This document shows positions 10,401 through 19,796 of a stretch of DNA of 46,324 nt, piece after piece. The stretch lies in the NCBI GenBank assembly GCA_903829945.1, contig CAIKRV010000043.1, forward strand, positions 1 through 46,324. The letters are read 5' to 3'. Under the pieces are notes generated by a model, which was not told the origin of the DNA, did not search any database, and was given only the letters and a program-made list of their open reading frames with translations. This DNA comes from an uncultured bacterium (GTDB lineage: Bacteria; Bacteroidota; Bacteroidia; CAILMK01). Made by a program: the position numbers and the translations under genes. Positions within the stretch are counted from its first letter, which is position 1; every line of letters begins with the position of its first letter.

Positions 10401-13400
10401 TGGTATTTCCAATAATCGTAGTACCATAATCCGGAGCAGCAGTATTGTTTCCAATCATTAAAATACCTGCCCATCCTAATGAAATATAATTGCCTATAAT
10501 ACTAATATTTTGATCGGCATCTTGTAAGGAATTAATTCCTGAGGATAATACATAGCGGCCACCCACATTAATAATTTGATTGGAGGCTAAAGTAATATGA
10601 TCATTTCCGCCTGCAAAGCTGACGGTATTGTTATAACTTGCTTTACCCAATTGCTCTATGGTCATATGTGAGAAAGTAACGTAGCTAGCTTTATCAAACC
10701 CTAAAACATAATTAGGCAAAGTACTGGTACCCCCATTAGTATTGGCAGATAAGGTTACTTTGGTACTATCAGTAAGGTTCCCTTGGAAAGTAACGGTACT
10801 GCTTAAAGAAATTCCCGGTATTTTTCCTACAGTGATTCTTTCGTTATAAGTTCCATTCTTAGCAGTAATGGTTACGTTTCCGCAAATACCATTTAGCATT
10901 AATGAATCTACTGCAGCAGTAAAGTTTAAGAAATCTGCGGTAGCTCCGCCTAAAGTAAAGGAACCGCTGATACCCGGCCTCATAATTCTATAGGCAGTAT
11001 CATTTGTTTGATCTTCGTCTGTATTTCCATCAGGATTTTCTGCAACAACCATGAAAGAATAAACACTTCCCTTTGTAAAGCTAAAAGAATTTATTTTCAC
11101 AGAAATGGTATCACCGGTGTTTAAGGCCAGACCGGATACACTTACTTTTTTATTTAACGTACCTGCCACATATAAGGAAACATCGGCACTGGTTAATTTT
11201 TTAGAACCGGTATTTCTAATTAATGCATATACATCATAGGTACCGGAACAATATCCTACCGGCCTAGATACTGCTATGGCAGCTACATCATAGCCGGTCG
11301 GGGTAAATTCATCTGCACCCATATCCGGCGTAGCACCGCGCGTATCACCATCAATATCTACTTTTATTTTGGTTGGGTTACCGGTACCGTTTAAGGCAGG
11401 ATTTTTAACATGCAAATCAGAAACTGATTTGTAAATTGGATCCACGCTCACAGATTTATTATCAAAACCGCTACCGGTTCTCCAGGTACCTAAGCTAAAA
11501 TAATCCGTACCGCTCAGATCAGCTAATCTTTTACCGGTGGTATATAAATCATTGAAATTACAAATTGATGGTTTGTTCACCAAGAAAAGAGTGTATCCTG
11601 CGGAACCGTTTAAAATTACATTATTTAAAATATAATTAGATTGAATCGCCGAATACATATAAATGCCATAGGTATTGGAATCGGTATTTACAAAATTAAT
11701 ATTATTAAACATTAAAAATTGGAAACTGTCATTATAAGAATAAATACCAAAATTTCCGACCCTAGAATTAGCATGCACGCTAATAAAATTATTATAAACA
11801 ATGGAACTGTCTGTTTTCAAAGTACCACTATTAACACTTTCAATACCTACACCTCCTAAGTTCAAATCCATTTTATTAGCATTTATTCTAATTTTTCCAA
11901 AATTAGTATTAGAATAAATTCCTTCTATGCCGTACAAATCAGAACCCCATCCGGATAATTTATTTCCGGTAATTACAGGTGCATTATTAAATTCAACAAA
12001 AATTCCTGCATCCCCTTGGATGCTATCAATGGTATTATTTTCAATCAGGGTACCACTTTCCGCAAATCCGGAATAACTCACCGTACTTCCTGCCATGAAA
12101 ATAGGATAAAAACTATTATGAAAATAATTATTTGAAATGGTTGTATTATTATCATTATCCTTGGAAGAAGTTATACCGCCACTGTTTAAGTTTAATGGAC
12201 CGGGTCCTAATATTCTGCAATGCATGATGGAATTATTATCTGCACCGCCATCAATGACCATTACATGCGCTTGATTGCTGTAATTACCATTGGCACCTAA
12301 TAAACTGGAAGCGGAATGGTGACTGATAGTCATATGCTGGAAGGAAACATTATCCGCACCATTAAGATGTACCGTATAACTTTGCAATCCATTATTGTAC
12401 GACCAGGTAGTATCCAAAACAACTTTAGTACTATCTCCCATATTACCTATAAAACTTACGGTATTAGTATTGGAGCTGGAATAAAATTGATTTAAAACGA
12501 TTGATTCAAGATAAGTGCCGTCAGCGACTTTAAAAATAGTAGCGCCGCAATTACCGGTATTATTTAATTGGCTTGTTGCTGCATGGAAGCTTTTAAAGTT
12601 TCCTATTCCGCTTCCTGCCGGATCTATCGTATAAGTTCCTGACATGCCCGGATTGCTGCTTATACTTGTGGTATTAAGTACCGTTGAGGAAATAGAGGTA
12701 GTATTTCCCTTGCTTGGATAAGAAACAATAGTATATGTACCGGAGGTAAAATTATAAGTGCCAATTTTAACACTGGTTGTTGTAGCTGTTGCTAAGCTTC
12801 CAGTCCATGAATAAGCAGTTTGAGCAGTTCCATTCACCGACCATTCAATGGTGGCGCTGGTTAAAGTATTAACCCCGTAATTACCCATTGTAACATATAC
12901 ATCTACACTACCGGAACAATATCCGCTACCGGGATTGGTAATTGCTGTAATTTCAGGATTATCTGCAGCAGGAGAAATTTCATCCGCACCTATATCAGGC
13001 GTCGTAGTACTTCTCAAATCACCATCAATATCTGAAGTAATTGATGGAACAGGAATCCCCGCATTATTCAAGGCCGGATTTTTAATATGTAAATCCGTCT
13101 TAGAAAAATAAATTGGATCAACACTCATATCATTGGCACCAAAACCTAAACCGGAACTTGTCCAGGTAGATTGATTGGAAAAAGTAATGCTATTATAATA
13201 AACTGCATTGGTTCCTTTTGATAGAAAATTATTATAATTTTCGTCCAACCAGTATATACCATACATGGCATAATGCAGTTTACCGCTATTCAGATTAATA
13301 AAATTATTGTTATAAATATGTAAATTGGTGGTAGTGGTGGTAGGATAAACATAAGCTGTTACCCCTAATGCTTCATTACCATAAGAATTTATATTATTAT

Positions 13401-14367
13401 AGGCAACTATGGTAGAATCTACATCAATAACCACTAAACCAAAATTCCTACCGCCAATGGCGGGATTATCACCGGTGCTAATAAAATTATTGGCAATAAT
13501 ACTTACTCCGCTCGGAGAATACGCAGAAGTATTTACGGTTTGAAAATACACCCCGAATCCACCCCAAGGCATATTGACTTTATTATTTAAAAACTTTAAA
13601 TCTATTTGATTGGCACCATATACGCCATAGGTTCCAATACTATCAATAACATTATGATCAAAAGTATTACCATCACCCGGTGTAGCAACATTGCACCACC
13701 AATAAAAAGCGTAATCACTATTGGTTAATCTATTATTATAAAAAGTATTAAAACTATTTACATTGGAAGCATTGGAATAAACTAAAGCACCACTGGTGCC
13801 CAGATAAGCCGCATGATTATTATCCGACATAAATCTACAATTGGAAAAAATATTGCTGTCGGAGGCATTTTGCAATACCAAGACCATATCAAAACCACTT
13901 GCAGAATCTCTTTTAAAAGTCAATTGATTGAATTTTAAAAAGCTTGCATTATTTAATGCTAAAACATATCCTAGTCCTGTAGTTGCACTTCCGGGGAAAT
14001 TATTAGTGACAATTACTTTTGTACTATCATTCGAAGCAGATTGAAAGGTCACCATATTACCTGCAGATGCGCCGGCAATGGAAGAAAAAATAATTTGCTC
14101 ATGGTATATACCGTCCGCTACGCTAAAGGTAACCGCAGCACTTACGCCGGGACCATTAGCAGTACCACCACTAGCTCTGGCACCTAATGTAAGGTCAGAG
14201 TCAGCATCATTAAAGCTAATATAATTACTTGCAGAAGCGGGTTTCTTGGGATTAATGGTATAAGTCCCACTTAATCCTGCCGCACTAAGCGTAAGAATAT
14301 TTAAGAGCAAGAGAGGGATGGCAATAAAGGACTTTATATTAAATCCTTGTAAATGAAGTGTTTTCAT
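7429..14367 (-). CDS. Giant T9SS-secreted right-handed parallel beta-helix protein (paralog 2)
   Basis: 2312 aa, the longest gene in the window. A signal peptide covers about residues 1-30. Three beta-helix units (about 33-465, 582-1025, 1136-1538) share the start and end signatures of the neighbouring 1991-aa protein (G-x-Y-T-I-x-P at the start, DLH...DIDGD...GADE at the end). CARDB-like beta-sandwich domains stand between and after them. An Ig-like segment (about 1655-1730) and a segment with Tyr-rich strands (about 1735-1850) follow. Several PKD-like domains (about 1860-2215) with a YDFGDSS-type motif come next, then a T9SS type A tail (VYPNPF near 2240, ending INYLK). It is predicted to be exported and surface attached. 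The role is unknown: adhesion or glycan binding is inference from the fold. The extra C-terminal domains relative to the paralog point to divergence after duplication. Confidence 0.88.
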   Translation of the reverse strand: MKTLHLQGFNIKSFIAIPLLLLNILTLSAAGLSGTYTINPKKPASASNYISFNDADSDLTLGARASGGTANGPGVSAAVTFSVADGIYHEQIIFSSIAGASAGNMVTFQSASNDSTKVIVTNNFPGSATTGLGYVLALNNASFLKFNQLTFKRDSASGFDMVLVLQNASDSNIFSNCRFMSDNNHAAYLGTSGALVYSNASNVNSFNTFYNNRLTNSDYAFYWWCNVATPGDGNTFDHNVIDSIGTYGVYGANQIDLKFLNNKVNMPWGGFGVYFQTVNTSAYSPSGVSIIANNFISTGDNPAIGGRNFGLVVIDVDSTIVAYNNINSYGNEALGVTAYVYPTTTTTNLHIYNNNFINLNSGKLHYAMYGIYWLDENYNNFLSKGTNAVYYNSITFSNQSTWTSSGLGFGANDMSVDPIYFSKTDLHIKNPALNNAGIPVPSITSDIDGDLRSTTTPDIGADEISPAADNPEITAITNPGSGYCSGSVDVYVTMGNYGVNTLTSATIEWSVNGTAQTAYSWTGSLATATTTSVKIGTYNFTSGTYTIVSYPSKGNTTSISSTVLNTTSISSNPGMSGTYTIDPAGSGIGNFKSFHAATSQLNNTGNCGATIFKVADGTYLESIVLNQFYSSSNTNTVSFIGNMGDSTKVVLDTTWSYNNGLQSYTVHLNGADNVSFQHMTISHHSASSLLGANGNYSNQAHVMVIDGGADNNSIMHCRILGPGPLNLNSGGITSSKDNDNNTTISNNYFHNSFYPIFMAGSTVSYSGFAESGTLIENNTIDSIQGDAGIFVEFNNAPVITGNKLSGWGSDLYGIEGIYSNTNFGKIRINANKMDLNLGGVGIESVNSGTLKTDSSIVYNNFISVHANSRVGNFGIYSYNDSFQFLMFNNINFVNTDSNTYGIYMYSAIQSNYILNNVILNGSAGYTLFLVNKPSICNFNDLYTTGKRLADLSGTDYFSLGTWRTGSGFDNKSVSVDPIYKSVSDLHVKNPALNGTGNPTKIKVDIDGDTRGATPDMGADEFTPTGYDVAAIAVSRPVGYCSGTYDVYALIRNTGSKKLTSADVSLYVAGTLNKKVSVSGLALNTGDTISVKINSFSFTKGSVYSFMVVAENPDGNTDEDQTNDTAYRIMRPGISGSFTLGGATADFLNFTAAVDSLMLNGICGNVTITAKNGTYNERITVGKIPGISLSSTVTFQGNLTDSTKVTLSANTNGGTSTLPNYVLGFDKASYVTFSHMTIEQLGKASYNNTVSFAGGNDHITLASNQIINVGGRYVLSSGINSLQDADQNISIIGNYISLGWAGILMIGNNTAAPDYGTTIIGNTIEGQHYYGIACQYEDSMQIWANKINMLAGNQGIVLYNGVSNSTTDSNYIANNFVSMQGDSGWGIYCYYSTQTNVYYNSVYNNSSVSGGYSFYAVNNSLNKPVLQVYNNIFYSANASVAIANNQGISFSNYNDLYAPNSNIGYSGGFLNLLSDWQTTTGFDPNSISTNPYFIKVPNLHVTAAKLNGAAIPISSVTVDIDGQKRDPSTPDIGADEFTPLAHDLSAVAIINPASFACGDSNSVISVRIFNPGTSTECTIPVYLRVVQGAKITKGTYTFSLSGAACLAAGKDSIFTVPASAFSINSFSGAVIDSIIVATTLSTDLNHFNDTIVGTKISPDPGSGKPRANGLTVCGTGSVTLTANAGIAGDTLIWYDASGNYLASGPKYVTPTLSSSATYYIKESSSKTDTAIGAKNNLIGGPTSSANYAARTNVMYFHALKTFILDSVTIYSNASANFNIFIRDSATGNLLYRVSESSSGIGPERIGVGFRIPASTNTYTIGFGDTMAALYRNPSGAKFPYLNPAVKITGTSAGSGYYYYFYDWMITYPPSCPNTVAVTVNVGRGFKPTAKFTASPSCAGTVTSVTNSSTIKGKLKSYIYDFGDSSATVATTNSTTGHTYTKVGTFRIRMTVIDTGGCQDTASVLVVINSKSTSKFTCTTGNVCQGGIVSFKDASILPSGKTGNYMYKLYDSSGNLVDTSSAQNPSFTIANAGRYRVVQNVSIAGACADTSSVGILVYDNPKVNFVILNGCAGATAQLRDSSTVNSGTISTWSWDFGNSNKSNIKDPTTKYTKYGAYIISLQVTSSYGCSSAKKYLNINVTKDPDPSFTYVVGSNQTFSFTATEPNYTHTWDFGDSSSGVDTGATISHQYKYASYHNVSLTVTNSAGCSKTKSFGFVTAINQMLKDGEFAWSVYPNPFKDFTLVSYSLPKAALVKLEVLDLMGRSIAVPINNNLNAGNYQMNLNLNDYNRSSGMYILKITVGERVETRYINYLK

Positions 14368-14388
14368 GTTATTACAGTTTTGGATTTA

Positions 14389-14396
14389 CAAATATA
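14389..14396 (-). promoter_or_regulatory. -7 promoter box of the 2312-aa beta-helix gene
   Basis: TATATTTG on the minus strand matches TAnnTTTG and lies 21 bases before the ATG at 14367. I did not find a convincing -33 element at the expected distance. Confidence 0.55.
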
Positions 14397-14456
14397 GAAA
14401 AATAATGTTTGTTAAGTTAAAAAATAACAATAACAAATAATTTAAAAAACGAAAGC

Positions 14457-17400
14457 TTAAAAATCCAACCCTAAAGAAAAGGTATTTACCGGTGCATGAA
14501 CAATGCCTTGTTCCACCCCCCATGCATAATCCCAACGAATAAAATAGCCCAACAATGTAGTCCTCACTCCAAACCCATATCCATAAACAAACGGATCCCT
14601 ATTGGTAATGACTTTTATGGTAAGCGGTGAATTATAAATATAACGAGTGGCATAAGCATTATTATCACCGGTAGGCAATAATCCTAACCATGCACTGCCA
14701 ATATCAAAAAATGGAACAGCCTGCATGTTTTCTAAAATCTGCGAACGCAAAGCTCTATTTAATAAATATTTAAAAATAGGAATGCGCACTTCAGAATTGG
14801 CCAGCGCAAAACTATTGCCATTGCGGGTATTTTGATCAAAACCACGCAAACTGCCCGGTTGTAACATGTATGCGTAGTTTTGATTAGGATCCGGCGTATT
14901 ATCAGCACTGCGAGGCAAAAGCCAAGCATCAGGCCCTCCTAAAAAGTAAACTACTTTTGCTGCTCCAAACGAAGTAGCCAAAGAAAATCTATTGGCCCAA
15001 ATAATTTGACGATGAAGTTTAGTATAGGTTCGAAAATCCGCACCGGCAACCGCAAACGAAGTATTTTTTAAATTCAATGCATCGCTGTATTCTGTATAAA
15101 TTTTAAATCTTGTACCGTTTTTTAAATTTAGCCCTTTATCCATGGTATTATCAAATACCAATTCCATTTTAGAACCTCCCCAAAATTTTAAATCATCCGG
15201 CGTTTCTAAAGAAGTCTGATCAGTACTTAAATATATTTTTTTATCCTGACGACTAAAAATACTTGTACGCAAACTTAATATTTCACTAAATGGCCATCGA
15301 TACTCTATTCTCCCTTCCACGGAAGTCAATCTGCTGATTACATTTGCCGCCTCTTGATTGGTAACGCCTTTACGATAAAAAATAAATCTTTTATCCATGC
15401 GTTTCTTATTATTTTCAAAGGTTAAAAAATAATCGGCACCACTTAAATCAGGGCGAATGCTTACCCCACCTATCAATCTATAATCCTTAAATAAATCGCT
15501 AATGGCTAATTTAAATAAACCATTAATACTTGGATTGTAGGATAAGGGTGTCCCCGGACTATAGGGCAAATAAGGCGTGGTATTAATACTATTATCCGCC
15601 TGGATCACTAATAAATCAGGCGTAAATGTTAAAAAATAAAGTGCTTCTGCAGCAAACTTGTTTTTTCTTTTTTCTTTTTGCTTAAATAAAATAGCTTTAT
15701 TATTTTCATTTCTTGCATCCGTTGGATTGGCCTTATTACCGGTATCCAATACCAAAGGAAAATCCGTCTGAAAATAATCCTGTACTAATTGTGGAGCGGA
15801 CTTATTTTTCACCTGACTATCATTGGTAATTGGTACCGCATGACTTTCAGGTATTTTAACAACCCTCAGATTTGAATCAAGAATATTATTTCTAACAAAT
15901 GGTCTATTTCTAGGTTTAAAATTTAAGCTTGAATTTACCGGTGTAGGTGTTTTAAATAAATGGTAATTCTCTTCCATTTTAAATAATTCATAAACCGCAT
16001 GAATTCTAGGTAGCGCCCTATATGCAAGTATATTATCCGATCGGTCCGTTATAACATATGTTCTAACGGTATCCTGATAAATAAAATCCGTATCAATACG
16101 TAATAACATAGGATCATTTAATATGGCCGGATTAATTTTTATGACACGAGTATCATTCTTATAAAATTTTAAAGTATCATAAAAATGCAAGGTATCTTTA
16201 TATTGAGCTACGATACGAATGTATTTAAAGAAGGTATCAAAATGCGCTGCATTTCTATTTAAAATTCCATTTTCATCTGTTAAATAACTGAGGTAACTTG
16301 AATCATAATGATCGGGCTGATATTCATTCCAAGGAGTTTTCGTAATTCTTTTAAGGGTATGTGGCCGTGCAAGATAATCAGGAAAATAAAAAATATCGTA
16401 ATTAGAATTAAATTTATAATCACTTTCCGTAGTAGATTTATTGTTTTTTGCTTCCGGTCTATCAGAGCTAAAAACGATGCCCTTGGATTCATTTATAAAT
16501 CGTGGCTGTCTATCATCATAAATATCATCAGTAAGCGGTCTGAAAAATTGTGTTCTCGGATCAAAAATAAAAATATCTGATTGACCATTTTTCATTGCTG
16601 AAGCGACGATAAATCTACCGTCCTGAGAAAATGAAGCATCCAATATATAATCAATGCCTGATATGACTTGATCTTCCTCTTTTTTTGATGTGTTCGTATT
16701 GTAAGTAAAATAAAAAGGCATGGCCTGCTTTTCAAAAAAAACGGTCAGCACATCACGGGTAGGATTCCAGCATACTACAGGATAATTAAGGTCAATTTCT
16801 CCTATTCTGCGATACCCAAATTTATAAATACATTTAATTTTATGATTTGAAAAATCTTCAATCCAAACTTTTATTTTTCCTTGATCATTGCTTACAAATG
16901 CAGCCTTATTCCCCGAAGCACTCATTTCCCAACGGGTTATTTTCCCTCTGTTAAAAACCTTGCCTACTTTTATTTCCTCAAATGAAATGGGTTCATTTTT
17001 GGCCTGAGAAGTAAATCGTTTAAAATGGTAATCGTACCATTCATTATACAAATCAGAAAAACCTTTGCCTAAAACAAAATTGAAAGCACCTTCCATACCA
17101 TGCTCCAAATGCATATTGTAAATGGTTGAAGAAAATGCTGACTCGCCGTATTGATCATTAATATATTTCCACATACTAAAACCAACCAACTTACGCTCCT
17201 CCTCATTCAGCAATTTGAAATTTTTAAATTTCTCAGTAAGTATGCCTTCTTTTAATTCGTTGTCCAAAAAAGGATTCCAATCTTCACTCATTTGTCTGAT
17301 AATTCCATCCATGCACCATTGAGGAATATTTTGCAGTACTGAGCTCTGTACTCTTTGTGTAAGGTTACCGCCATTCATGAGCTCCGCCAAGGTCAGTCTG

Positions 17401-17822
17401 GCAAAACCAGCTCTGATTTGCCTGTCAAAATCCAAATGATTCCCGTTAAAATAAATAAAAACCTTATTGCCTTCTATAGGGGTTGTTCCTCCCAGATTAT
17501 ATAATTCCTGATTTAAGTGATAATTACTTTGACGAAAGTCAGAGTAACTATTATACACCATAAAGCTTACTTTTTCACCAATGGGATAATCGAGTTTCTT
17601 TTCCATCTCGCGCAAAAGTTTTTCCCCGCGCTCAACCAAATACCTGGCCGGTTCTCTTCCGCCATCATAAAAATAAACATCGAAAAATGGACTTTGATAA
17701 TAGGTCCAATCAAAGTCCTTAAATTGAATAACATTTTTACCGAACTCTGTCTGCGTATTTTGTCCGTAAGCCGACCCAAAGGCGACCAGTAACAAAGCCA
17801 AAAGAAGAATACGGATTTTCAC
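14457..17822 (-). CDS. TolB-like beta-propeller protein with C-terminal outer-membrane barrel
   Basis: 1121 aa. The signal peptide ends near SAYGQ (residue 21). Residues about 25-275 resemble the peptidase-MA-like/gluzincin N-domain of Bacteroidota 'TolB-like' proteins, but I find no HExxH zinc motif, so this part is probably not catalytic. Residues about 285-620 look like a TolB/WD40-type propeller (repeats such as 'DASFSQDGRFIVASA' and 'IVFSSDRPE'). After a low-complexity linker, about 745-1121 looks like an Omp85/D15-type barrel and ends in the aromatic-terminal strand FSLGLDF. The likely location is the outer membrane, with the propeller in the periplasm. The function is unknown; a role in envelope assembly or secretion is only inference. 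The start codon is GTG (17820-17822): an in-frame stop lies just upstream, and an overlapping ATG is out of frame and followed at once by TGA. Confidence 0.75.
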   Translation of the reverse strand: MKIRILLLALLLVAFGSAYGQNTQTEFGKNVIQFKDFDWTYYQSPFFDVYFYDGGREPARYLVERGEKLLREMEKKLDYPIGEKVSFMVYNSYSDFRQSNYHLNQELYNLGGTTPIEGNKVFIYFNGNHLDFDRQIRAGFARLTLAELMNGGNLTQRVQSSVLQNIPQWCMDGIIRQMSEDWNPFLDNELKEGILTEKFKNFKLLNEEERKLVGFSMWKYINDQYGESAFSSTIYNMHLEHGMEGAFNFVLGKGFSDLYNEWYDYHFKRFTSQAKNEPISFEEIKVGKVFNRGKITRWEMSASGNKAAFVSNDQGKIKVWIEDFSNHKIKCIYKFGYRRIGEIDLNYPVVCWNPTRDVLTVFFEKQAMPFYFTYNTNTSKKEEDQVISGIDYILDASFSQDGRFIVASAMKNGQSDIFIFDPRTQFFRPLTDDIYDDRQPRFINESKGIVFSSDRPEAKNNKSTTESDYKFNSNYDIFYFPDYLARPHTLKRITKTPWNEYQPDHYDSSYLSYLTDENGILNRNAAHFDTFFKYIRIVAQYKDTLHFYDTLKFYKNDTRVIKINPAILNDPMLLRIDTDFIYQDTVRTYVITDRSDNILAYRALPRIHAVYELFKMEENYHLFKTPTPVNSSLNFKPRNRPFVRNNILDSNLRVVKIPESHAVPITNDSQVKNKSAPQLVQDYFQTDFPLVLDTGNKANPTDARNENNKAILFKQKEKRKNKFAAEALYFLTFTPDLLVIQADNSINTTPYLPYSPGTPLSYNPSINGLFKLAISDLFKDYRLIGGVSIRPDLSGADYFLTFENNKKRMDKRFIFYRKGVTNQEAANVISRLTSVEGRIEYRWPFSEILSLRTSIFSRQDKKIYLSTDQTSLETPDDLKFWGGSKMELVFDNTMDKGLNLKNGTRFKIYTEYSDALNLKNTSFAVAGADFRTYTKLHRQIIWANRFSLATSFGAAKVVYFLGGPDAWLLPRSADNTPDPNQNYAYMLQPGSLRGFDQNTRNGNSFALANSEVRIPIFKYLLNRALRSQILENMQAVPFFDIGSAWLGLLPTGDNNAYATRYIYNSPLTIKVITNRDPFVYGYGFGVRTTLLGYFIRWDYAWGVEQGIVHAPVNTFSLGLDF

Positions 17823-17857
17823 ATTAAAGTTTTATGGCTGAAAGTTAAGATTTATTT

Positions 17858-17885
17858 CAAAAATAAGAATAAATATATTATACAA
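17858..17885 (-). promoter_or_regulatory. Promoter of the TolB-like/barrel gene
   Basis: Minus-strand -7 box TATTTTTG (17858-17865) with a TTG (17883-17885) 17 bp further upstream. It lies in the 85-bp gap after udk, so the gene can be transcribed independently of the alaS-udk run. Confidence 0.5.
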
Positions 17886-17907
17886 TAATCCAATCCAGTT
17901 AATACTA

Positions 17908-18522
17908 TTACGCCAGGTGCATATTAATAATGTTTAAAAGTACTTCCAAACCCGATTCGAAAGTATCAGGAGTAATAATTAAATCCGCATGATTCTTATA
18001 AGGCAATATATACCTCCTGTAGGATGGCAACACATGTTTATGCCACTGGTAATGGACCAAATCCTCGGGAATGGATCTTTCTACCCTATCACGTTCTAGA
18101 CGGCGGCTATACAATTCCTGCATATTAGCGTCCAAAAATACTTTGTAATCCAGCATTGATGCTATTTTAGGCTCATGAAATAAGAAAAGACCTTCGATAA
18201 TGATTACCGGAGCCGGCAAAAATGTTAATTCCCCCGGCTTAAGATCCGGATGGTTAAATAAATATTCTTCTTTAGTAATGCCTTCCCCTTGCAAAATTCT
18301 TTGCAAATTCTCTAAGAACAAATCTGTGTTAATAGCAGCAGGTACATCGAAATTTATATAGCCCAGGTCATCCAATATTTGATCCTCAGGCTTTTTATAA
18401 TAATGATCCTGTGATAATAGACAGACGGATGGCTCGGTAAATCGTGCGCTGATTTGATGTAATAAATATGTTTTACCGCTGGCACTTCCACCGCAAATAC
18501 CTATCACATATGCACCGGCCAT
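17908..18522 (-). CDS. udk: Uridine kinase
   Basis: 204 aa, the usual length for the family. It phosphorylates uridine (and cytidine) with ATP or GTP in pyrimidine salvage, in the cytosol. The Walker A loop GGSASGKT is at residues 11-18. Further family signatures are the SQDHYYK segment after strand 2, 'INFDVPAAI', the EGLFLF strand-turn (acidic residue for Mg2+/substrate) and the 'RRLERDRVERS' lid. It starts 2 bases after the stop of the redoxin lipoprotein gene, so the two are surely cotranscribed and perhaps translationally coupled. It ends the alaS-gatB-redoxin-udk run. Confidence 0.9.
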   Translation of the reverse strand: MAGAYVIGICGGSASGKTYLLHQISARFTEPSVCLLSQDHYYKKPEDQILDDLGYINFDVPAAINTDLFLENLQRILQGEGITKEEYLFNHPDLKPGELTFLPAPVIIIEGLFLFHEPKIASMLDYKVFLDANMQELYSRRLERDRVERSIPEDLVHYQWHKHVLPSYRRYILPYKNHADLIITPDTFESGLEVLLNIINMHLA

Positions 18523-18524
18523 AT

Positions 18525-19775
18525 TTAAAAACCAAAGACTTTAACCAATTGCTTTTGAAGCTCTTTTATTGTTTGTCGTTTGGAAATAATTCTACCTTCT
18601 TTATCCAATAAAAAAGTATAAGGGGTAGTAGATACCAGTAAGGTTTGTGCAGAGGTAGATTTAAATAAGCCGATATCATTAACTTGAATGCCCGGCAATT
18701 TCTTTTCGTCTATGGCATTCATCCAATCGCCCCTATCATTATCCAAGGATACTTGCACCAGTTCAAAACCTTTTGATTTATATTTATCATAAAGCTGCTT
18801 TAGCATGGGCAATTCATCATTGCAATCCTTGCAGTCAATATTCCAAAAATACAAAAGGACAATTTTACCGGGCATTTGTGAAGGTTTATATTCCTTTCCT
18901 TTCGCATCCGTAAGTAATATATCGGGTAAAATATGCCCGGGAGAAACCGGTGCAAAAATGGTTACTTTATTATGTAAATCCAGATAAAATGGAGAATACG
19001 GATATTTTTTTGCAAATATCTTTTCTCTCTTCTGCATAAATTCAAAATTTTCAGGATACTCGGCATCCAAACGCTCGGTAGCCATTAATGCACTGAAAGA
19101 GGTATCTACTTTCATCGCAAATTTTCGAAGATTTGCAGACTTTTCTTTCTGTATGCGCTCATAAAAATGAGGTAAAGTATCTGCCATTCTGGAAAGCTTG
19201 GCTTTATCAGTAATATTTTGCTGCAATTCTTCTACAGCATCTATTTTTTCATTGGTCTTTTCAATGGTATAATACATGTCTCTCAAATAAATCGGTTCTA
19301 CCGAACCGTTTACTTGAAAGTTTTCGGGATGGTTAATATCAAAAGTAAAATAAAGATCATCCCCAGGGAACATTGGAAAATGGATGACCTTGCTTTGATC
19401 CGAACTTACCCGCAATTCATATAAATCCGCCTGTCTTATTTTACCTGTAAACTTAAATTCACCTTCATCATTCAAAGTTTGGGATTCCAGTGGCTCTGTT
19501 TTACCTATTTCTAAACGATCTAATATTAAAACAAATCCTTTACCGCCAATCACCTTACCTTTAACTACAAAATCCTTTTCAGGTAATTTTAATACCTCCA
19601 ATTTTGCTTGTCGAAGTTGCTCTTCCTCATTATTTAATCCGGAAGTCATGTTTGGTGCCTTTGCGGAGCTATCAGAGGTTTTCGCAGTTTCGCTTTCAGT
19701 GGCCGTTTTGGTTCTTTGCTGGCAAGCACCTGAAACCACTAATAATAAACTTAACAGTAAAGTAATTTTTTTCAT
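18525..19775 (-). CDS. TlpA-like thiol-disulfide oxidoreductase, probable lipoprotein
   Basis: 416 aa. The N-terminus is a signal sequence with a Cys near residue 18 (SGAC), a loose Bacteroidota lipobox, so it is probably a periplasm-facing lipoprotein. A low-complexity Ser/Thr/Glu linker is followed by a DUF4369-like beta domain (about 60-160), a helical segment (about 165-270) and a C-terminal AhpC/TSA-TlpA thioredoxin fold (about 275-416). The redox motif is WNIDCKDC, with cysteines at 315 and 318 (CxxC). The cis-proline equivalent is in the 'STTPYTFLLD' segment. The role is reduction or isomerisation of disulfides in exported proteins; the substrate is unknown. The gene lies 21 bases after gatB and 2 bases before udk. 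Confidence 0.85.
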   Translation of the reverse strand: MKKITLLLSLLLVVSGACQQRTKTATESETAKTSDSSAKAPNMTSGLNNEEEQLRQAKLEVLKLPEKDFVVKGKVIGGKGFVLILDRLEIGKTEPLESQTLNDEGEFKFTGKIRQADLYELRVSSDQSKVIHFPMFPGDDLYFTFDINHPENFQVNGSVEPIYLRDMYYTIEKTNEKIDAVEELQQNITDKAKLSRMADTLPHFYERIQKEKSANLRKFAMKVDTSFSALMATERLDAEYPENFEFMQKREKIFAKKYPYSPFYLDLHNKVTIFAPVSPGHILPDILLTDAKGKEYKPSQMPGKIVLLYFWNIDCKDCNDELPMLKQLYDKYKSKGFELVQVSLDNDRGDWMNAIDEKKLPGIQVNDIGLFKSTSAQTLLVSTTPYTFLLDKEGRIISKRQTIKELQKQLVKVFGF

Positions 19776-19796
19776 CGTTTTGATTTTGGCGTAATC

